The notes below the pieces were generated by a model. It made no database searches. It was not told the DNA's origin and saw only the letters and a program-made list of their open reading frames with translations. From contig CAIJTL010000024.1 of NCBI GenBank assembly GCA_903823545.1, positions 1 to 18,860 on the forward strand: 18,860 nucleotides of DNA. The letters are read 5' to 3'. Made by a program: the position numbers and the translations under genes. This document shows positions 14,286 through 18,860 of this stretch, piece after piece. Within the stretch, counting starts at the first letter, position 1; every line of letters begins with the position of its first letter. This stretch comes from an uncultured Planctomycetaceae bacterium (GTDB lineage: Bacteria > Planctomycetota > Planctomycetia > Planctomycetales > Planctomycetaceae).

Positions 14286-15818
14286 TCAGTGATTGGAGTT
14301 GCGATCAACGGGGGCTGAGGCCACTTTATTTGCGACTCGGGTGTGACTGTGCGAGGGCCTCACGACGACGTGGCGTTGATCGCGGGTTTCGGTTCGTCCC
14401 GTTACGGCATCGAACAAGTGTGCGAGCTGCTGTGTTAGTTGTCGCCGCTCAAATTGTTCGGCGTTATGTAGACCGACAGGAAGTGGAACGCCGAGTCGCT
14501 TGCGTTCGATCTCGTCGCCAAGTCGTTGAGCGAGTCCGGCAATGTCGCTCGGTGCGTGGATGTAGCCGAGCGGACAATCGCTTAACAGATCGGCCACTTC
14601 ACCTGGCGGCGTAACTGCGAAGATCGGCTTCCGGACGGCCATGTATTCAAACAGCTTTCCTGGAACGACTCGCCCTACATCGGGTAGATCCGCCAGCAAC
14701 AGGCAGAGTCCGTCAGACGTCTGCATCAGCTTCACCGCCTCGTCATGATCAACATACGGTTGCCGAGTCACTCGACACGGTAAGCCGTTGAGTTGATCAA
14801 GCAATTCATCTTGCGGACCGGTGCGACGGCCAGCGAAATGCAGTTCCAGTCGAGCGGCCAGTTCCGGCGATTGCTCGCTGAGCAACTGAACCGCGCGAAC
14901 GATCGGTTCGACGGTCGTCAGATTCCACAGGGTACCGACATACGAAAGCTTGTAGGTTTCGCGGTCCGTTCCAGCTTCTAAGACTGGATCAAGCAACGGA
15001 GTTTTGCCGCTCGAATGGAGATCGTCCGCGTCGTAGCCGTTGTAGATGTGCGTCACGAGCGGACGAGTTCCCGCTTCGGTGGCCACTGAACGCAAAGCGT
15101 CGGCGCTGTGTTGAGTCGTCGCGACGAGTGCGGCGGCTGAGCGAACGACGCGGCGTTGCATCGCGCTTTGTAACCAGCGTGTGAAGAAGCCCTGCTGACG
15201 ATTCTCCCAATATGCGTTGCTGATTCCCCATTCGTCGCGATAGTCGAGCACCAGTGGCAGTCCGGTTCGACGACTCAACTCCGCTCCGACCAACAACGAC
15301 GAAAACGGCGGAGCGGTCACGAAGATGGCGTCGTGTTTCTCTTGCGAAAGAATTCGTAAGCCCGATTCGATCGCGTGATGATTCCACAACACTTGTGGAT
15401 CAGGTTGCAGCACGAGATTCACTGCACCGCGCAGAAATCGTTTCGCATACGCGGTCACCGCAGCCAGCATTCCTGAAGACTTAGGTGCCGCGTCGGATTT
15501 GGATGAGGCTGCACCGTTCGCAGAAACAGTTACGTTGGAGTTACTCGCCAGGATGCTTCGTTTGAAGGCGTAGCCGGGCTCCAGTGTTCGAGCCCGAACA
15601 ATCTTTGTCTGAGGCGGAATGTCAGACAGGAGGGACTCATCAGTGAGTGGGACGGATGGGTTCTCGGTGGTGAGGACGGTCGCTTCCCAACCGAATTCCG
15701 GCAAGTACTTCACAAACTTCGTCACTCGCTGCACGCCAGCACCACCGACGGGTGGAAAGACATAAGCGACGACCAAGACTCGTTGCGGATTTTTTGAATT
15801 TAAATTCGATTCCAACAT
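14286..15818 (-). CDS. Glycosyltransferase, GT4/GT-B type
   Basis: A 510-residue cytosolic or membrane-associated GT-B enzyme. The N-terminal Rossmann half begins RVLVVAYVFPPVGGAGVQR (13-31), the acceptor-side glycine loop of GT4. DYRDEWG (192-198) and THIYNGYD mark the linker, then YVGTLWNLTTVEP opens the donor half. GRVVPGKLFEYMAVRKP carries the donor-binding Glu region. A Ser/Ala/Asn-rich insert at about 91-116 is likely a flexible loop. The C-terminal tail after DAVTGRT is basic and His-rich with no recognised fold. The frame extends to GTG 15833, but ATG 15818 has GGGAG at 15824-15828, 5 nt before it, and is preferred. It sits 47 nt after the next gene upstream. Donor and acceptor sugars are unknown. 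Confidence 0.88.
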   Translation of the reverse strand: MLESNLNSKNPQRVLVVAYVFPPVGGAGVQRVTKFVKYLPEFGWEATVLTTENPSVPLTDESLLSDIPPQTKIVRARTLEPGYAFKRSILASNSNVTVSANGAASSKSDAAPKSSGMLAAVTAYAKRFLRGAVNLVLQPDPQVLWNHHAIESGLRILSQEKHDAIFVTAPPFSSLLVGAELSRRTGLPLVLDYRDEWGISNAYWENRQQGFFTRWLQSAMQRRVVRSAAALVATTQHSADALRSVATEAGTRPLVTHIYNGYDADDLHSSGKTPLLDPVLEAGTDRETYKLSYVGTLWNLTTVEPIVRAVQLLSEQSPELAARLELHFAGRRTGPQDELLDQLNGLPCRVTRQPYVDHDEAVKLMQTSDGLCLLLADLPDVGRVVPGKLFEYMAVRKPIFAVTPPGEVADLLSDCPLGYIHAPSDIAGLAQRLGDEIERKRLGVPLPVGLHNAEQFERRQLTQQLAHLFDAVTGRTETRDQRHVVVRPSHSHTRVANKVASAPVDRNSNH

Positions 15819-15823
15819 GATGA

Positions 15824-15828
15824 CTCCC
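15824..15828 (-). promoter_or_regulatory. Ribosome binding site deciding the start of the GT at 14286-15818
   Basis: GGGAG on the minus strand, 5 nt upstream of ATG 15818. The alternative GTG at 15833 has no comparable site. Confidence 0.6.
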
Positions 15829-15865
15829 GTCACACGGTGACGGCTTCGAGGGGATGTGAAGGAGT

Positions 15866-17182
15866 TCAGCGATTTCCTGTCGAAACCGTGGCCGTGAGAT
15901 TCTCCGATGCAGAGACCGACGTTAGCACGACGCGCAAGCGAGTGGTCTCGGTGTGGATGGTCTCGGTGGGAGCCACTCGCTTGCGCGTCGTGCTAAGATC
16001 GGATTCGCCGCGTAACCGCTGCAGCAGCGCGACTAACTCGTCAGCCGTGTCACGCCAGCTTCGTCGCGGAAACAACTGAGCGGCGGCGAGATACTCCGGA
16101 CGTAACGCTCGACCGATTGCGTTCGCCATCGCCGTTGCATCGCGAATGGGAACAAGCTCGGCGAAAGCTGGGCCACCGCGTGAATCAGCGATTTCGCGCA
16201 CGCTACCGACATCTGTCGAAACGAACGGACGTCCGCACGAGACCGCTTCACGCAAGACGTTCGGCAAGCCTTCCGACCAACTCGCCATCACCATCAAGTC
16301 CGCTGCGCGATACCAATTCGGTAACTCGGATTGCGATTGAGGCCCAATGAATCGGACGAAGTCATTCAATCCGCGCCGATCAACGTCTCGCTGAATGGCC
16401 CCTCGTTCCGGCCCGGCGCCAACGAGTAATAATTGCAACTTCGGGATTCGTTGTTGAGCCAAATCGAATGCTTCGATCAGTGTGTCGAGCCCTTTAACAT
16501 CGACCATGCGACCGACCCACAGCAAATACTTGCGATCGGTTGGCAGTGATAATTCCTGTCTTGCATCGGCCTGACTTCCTGGATGAAACAGTTCGTCATC
16601 GACTCCTTGATAGATGGTTGCCACTCGTGAGGGATCAGTTCCGAGGTCAATCACTGCCTGACGCAAACCGTTGCTGACCGTCATGACGGCCGACGATTCT
16701 CGCAAGACTCGTTCGATCTTCGGTCGTCGCCTACGATCGCGAGGCAACAACAAAATGTCCGAACCGCCGACGAGGACCACGCTCGGAATCTTGGCTTCTT
16801 GAGCGACTCGTAATCCCACTTCGCCATCGGGATGAGCCCAGTAACTCACAACCGCGTCCGGCTGAAATTCTTTGACGACCGATCGCAGATGGCGACCAAC
16901 CGACAGCCATTGCCAATCGCCATAAAGGTGTCGACCAACGCCTGGCGTGTAGAAATACTTCGGATAAGTCGCCGTTAAGCCGGTTGTTTCACGCACCCAA
17001 TCATCAGCGCCGATTCGATCTGACTGCGAACCGCGTGACCGCCAAACATCAACAAATGACCTCGGGGCAACGACTCGCACGTCATGCCCAATGGCAAGTG
17101 CCCGACGCAATTCCAAATTGAATGTCCCAGCGATACGCGCGGTCCCGTGTGGAAAAGTCGAGCTGTAGAAAAGGATGCGCAT
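15866..17182 (-). CDS. Glycosyltransferase, GT4 type, with a repeat-derived C-terminal tail
   Basis: A 438-residue GT-B enzyme. The N-terminal half starts MRILFYSSTFPHGTARIAGT and the SYWAHPDGEVG segment (113-123) lines the acceptor site. The donor half opens YLLWVGRMVDVKGLDTLIEA (219-238) and LLVGAGPERG (252-261), and the EX7E motif is Glu304 and Glu312 in SEGLPNVLREA. This is the PF00534/GT4 pattern, a retaining transferase using a nucleotide-sugar donor. The conserved protein ends near LVALLQRLRGES (about 394). The last 45 residues are unlike a GT: residues 396-421 are encoded by a perfect 24-bp inverted repeat and its spacer (15922-15996), so the tail looks acquired by insertion. Upstream gene 17356-18537 and downstream 14286-15818 are on the same strand. 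Confidence 0.9.
   Translation of the reverse strand: MRILFYSSTFPHGTARIAGTFNLELRRALAIGHDVRVVAPRSFVDVWRSRGSQSDRIGADDWVRETTGLTATYPKYFYTPGVGRHLYGDWQWLSVGRHLRSVVKEFQPDAVVSYWAHPDGEVGLRVAQEAKIPSVVLVGGSDILLLPRDRRRRPKIERVLRESSAVMTVSNGLRQAVIDLGTDPSRVATIYQGVDDELFHPGSQADARQELSLPTDRKYLLWVGRMVDVKGLDTLIEAFDLAQQRIPKLQLLLVGAGPERGAIQRDVDRRGLNDFVRFIGPQSQSELPNWYRAADLMVMASWSEGLPNVLREAVSCGRPFVSTDVGSVREIADSRGGPAFAELVPIRDATAMANAIGRALRPEYLAAAQLFPRRSWRDTADELVALLQRLRGESDLSTTRKRVAPTETIHTETTRLRVVLTSVSASENLTATVSTGNR
15922..15996. repeat. Perfect 24-bp inverted repeat with 27-nt spacer, inside a coding region
   Basis: The left arm at 15922-15945 begins TTAGCACGACGCGCAAGCG. The right arm at 15973-15996 is its exact reverse complement. 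The spacer 15946-15972 contains a partial direct repeat of TCTCGGTG. The element lies in the 3' end of the GT gene 15866-17182 and is translated in its frame without a stop. Its two arms encode similar peptides on both strands (TTRKRV and TRLRVVL), as expected from the palindrome. This is a strong candidate for a dispersed miniature element. Confidence 0.92.
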
Positions 17183-17207
17183 GAGAGAGTCCGTCGTGCC
17201 AAACTAT

Positions 17208-17359
17208 GTAGCCATCACGCTCCGCGTGATGAGCCAATCGCTCTTTAGACTTCCGATCGTGTCTTCATCTCTCGACTCACTTTGCTGTTCATTGAGAAGA
17301 GAATTGCATGGAAAAGTCTTATGAAGCGTTCGGCTCATCGAGCGGAGCGTGATGACTAC
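17208..17359. repeat. REPIN-like doublet, copy 2
   Basis: The left arm at 17208-17235 starts GTAGCCATCACGCTCCGCG. The right arm at 17332-17359 is its reverse complement at 25 of 28 positions. 96 nt separate the arms. The pair fills the gap between the two GT4 genes: the left arm lies 26 nt upstream of ATG 17182, and the right arm contains the TAG stop (17356-17358) of the gene at 17356-18537. Each arm carries its own inner palindrome, CACGC-TCC-GCGTG. Confidence 0.85.
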
Positions 17360-18537
17360 GTACCTGCTGTTTCACCGCGTTCGAAGAGTTCTTCGTACAA
17401 GGTTTCGTAACAACCAATCATGTTGCGGATCTCAAAGTGTTCTTCGACACGCTGCCGACCAAGTAGTCCCATCAGCGTCCAGGAGCCACGGTCGTTGCAC
17501 ATCTCGATCATCGCACGAGCCAGTGCCAGTGGATCGCCATCTGGGACCAGTCGCCCAGTCCGTCCATCAAGAACAACTTCCGGATTACCTCCGACTGATG
17601 TCGTCACAATTGGCACGCCGACCGCCATCGCTTCGAGCAGTGTCAGCGAGACACCTTCCGTGCGAGTGGCCGAAACAAAGAAGCCCGCTTGTGTGAGTAA
17701 CTGCGCGACATCGTGTCGCTCGCCGAGCAGTTCGATGTGGTTGCTCAAATTGAGTTCGCTGATCTTCTTTTCGATCGTTGCTCGCTCTGGCCCGTCACCG
17801 ACGATCTGCAAGCGGAAGTCAGGGACGTGCGGAAGCACTTGTCGCACCGCCTCGATCAACGTCGGGAAGTCTTTTTCTTTCGAGAGGCGTGCCACGCTGA
17901 TTGCTGTCGGTACGAGTTTCGGTCCGACGTACGTAAATCGTTCGAGATTAATACCGTTCCAGATTGCGATGATCTTGTCTCGTGAATGCGGGTCATCAAC
18001 TTGGCAGAGTTGAGCCGCATCACGAGAGACACCGACGATTTGTCGCGTCAATCGGTTTGCAATTCTGAATTGCCACGTTGCTTTCCAACCTTTGCCGCAT
18101 CCGCGACCATGTTGCGTATTCACAATGATCGGAACGCCCGCCAGCTTCGCAGCGAGTGATCCATAGAAATGGGCGTAAGTGTTATGTGTGTGGACGACTT
18201 GAATTCGTTCGGCACGCAACACATTTGAGAGTTCAACGATCGATCGGAGTTTGCGAATCTTCACGCTCTCGTTGAGAACTCGCACGGGGCAACCTGCCGC
18301 TCGAATGTCTTCCGCAGGTTGGCCATCTCCCGACAGGCCGACGAATTGCATCGCGAATCGACCGTGATCATGAAACCGACTGAAGTCGACAAGCAGCCGT
18401 TCCAGACCGCCGGTCTTCAAGCTCATACTGACGTGGCAAACGCGAATGACGTCCGACGAAGCATCGGCAACGGTCGAACGATTAACATCGCCGTGAGAAT
18501 GGAGTGGCGCTGAAAGAATCTCGGACGTGTGGGACAT
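17356..18537 (-). CDS. Glycosyltransferase, GT4 type
   Basis: A 393-residue GT-B enzyme from ATG 18537. The frame extends 29 codons to a GTG at 18624 that has no clear ribosome site. The first 30 residues are weakly conserved. The fold begins IRVCHVSMSLKTGGLERLL (31-49), with the GT4 glycine loop. HTHNTYAHFYGSLAA (116-130) is typical of heteropolysaccharide-type GT4 enzymes. WNGINLERF (193-201), SVARLSKEKD (214-223) and IVGDGPER (245-252) form the donor half. EX7E is Glu294 and Glu302 in TEGVSLTLLEAM, and SVGGNPEVV follows. It is the first of the four clustered transferases and possibly sets the first or branching sugar. Its stop codon lies inside a REPIN-like arm. Confidence 0.9.
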   Translation of the reverse strand: MSHTSEILSAPLHSHGDVNRSTVADASSDVIRVCHVSMSLKTGGLERLLVDFSRFHDHGRFAMQFVGLSGDGQPAEDIRAAGCPVRVLNESVKIRKLRSIVELSNVLRAERIQVVHTHNTYAHFYGSLAAKLAGVPIIVNTQHGRGCGKGWKATWQFRIANRLTRQIVGVSRDAAQLCQVDDPHSRDKIIAIWNGINLERFTYVGPKLVPTAISVARLSKEKDFPTLIEAVRQVLPHVPDFRLQIVGDGPERATIEKKISELNLSNHIELLGERHDVAQLLTQAGFFVSATRTEGVSLTLLEAMAVGVPIVTTSVGGNPEVVLDGRTGRLVPDGDPLALARAMIEMCNDRGSWTLMGLLGRQRVEEHFEIRNMIGCYETLYEELFERGETAGT

Positions 18538-18860
18538 GTCACTCACTTTGTCGAACGTCTGTGTTGTTGGTGAAGCAACGAGCCATCGCTTTTGACCAAA
18601 CTTGGCCGCAGAACTGTAGGTCACAATCTGAGCTGTGTTGGCTTAACCGTTGTCAGCCAAGCCGATTCCTCTGCCGTCACAATCGCGACTATCGCAATAA
18701 TCGACGCAATGCGATCGTTAATAGTGCGGCTGTTCTGCTACGGAGCCGTCAAGCTCCGGGTGACGAGCCGAGCGTTCACTCAACTCACAAGGGTCAGTAA
18801 GGCAACACGCGATTGTGAGATCAGCTCATTAAGCGGAGTGTGATGGCTATAGGCTGTTTC
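18538..18860. other. Non-coding right end upstream of the glycosyltransferase cluster
   Basis: No supportable gene. It is the likely promoter region of the cluster, but I cannot place -10 or -35 boxes with confidence. The right part holds REPIN-like doublet copy 3. The last bases on the minus strand (near 18850) could be the stop of another gene lying outside the window. Confidence 0.5.
18738..18850. repeat. REPIN-like doublet, copy 3
   Basis: The left arm at 18738-18769 (CTACGGAGCCGTC then AAGCTCCGGGTGACGAGCC) and the right arm at 18823-18850 (AGCTCATTAAGCGGAGTG then TGATGGCTAT) are degenerate versions of the copy 1 and 2 arms, in the same inverted arrangement with a 53-nt spacer. More divergence than the other copies suggests an older insertion. 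Confidence 0.65.

Noticed and set aside
15837..16079. Plus-strand 80-codon frame over the perfect inverted repeat
   Set aside because: It is the mirror of the palindrome in the GT gene; similarity to the sense product comes from the palindromic sequence.

Overview
The window looks like a chromosome segment of a planctomycete (Planctomycetota). The evidence is the giant surface protein on the left, whose N-terminus has a conserved LExRxxPA-like motif (LLEARQMPA) followed by a DGVLSLREAI motif, then parallel beta-helix, bacterial Ig-like, cadherin and RTX-like repeats. A planctomycete-style leucine-rich-repeat remnant, palindromic dispersed repeats and moderate-to-high GC fit the same picture. 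This placement is an inference from protein architecture, because no rRNA or marker tree is available.

Layout. (1) 1-6573, minus: the first 2191 codons of a giant modular secreted or surface protein whose C-terminus lies off the left edge. (2) 6708-10166, minus: a tightly packed operon, in transcription order formyltransferase, polysaccharide deacetylase, D-isomer-specific 2-hydroxyacid dehydrogenase and TauE/SafE permease, with overlaps or gaps under 30 nt. (3) 10167-10594: non-coding, with a paired inverted palindromic repeat. (4) 10595-11224, minus: coaD preceded closely by tRNA-Leu(UAA). (5) 11475-11747, plus: a small SH3/KOW-like hypothetical protein. (6) 11807-13119: a decay zone with a frameshifted LRR gene, an IS630-like transposase N-terminal fragment, an imperfect inverted repeat and a possible short pseudogene. 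(7) 13120-18537, minus: four glycosyltransferases (one membrane GT2 and three GT4/GT-B types) forming an exopolysaccharide or surface-glycan cluster. (8) 18538-18860: non-coding, with another palindromic repeat pair.

How the genes may work together. The glycosyltransferases could assemble a cell-surface or exported glycan, and the formyltransferase and NodB-type deacetylase could modify sugar amino or acyl groups. The hydroxyacid dehydrogenase and TauE/SafE permease are translationally coupled and so probably handle a linked metabolite, possibly an organic or sulfonated acid. That last step is an inference.

The most unusual signals are the dispersed inverted repeats. Three REPIN-like doublets share the core CACGCTCCGCGTG or a close variant. 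A separate perfect 24-bp inverted repeat sits inside the 3' end of a glycosyltransferase gene and encodes part of its C-terminal tail. One doublet arm supplies the stop codon of another glycosyltransferase. I saw no CRISPR array, rRNA, prophage or recognisable defence system.
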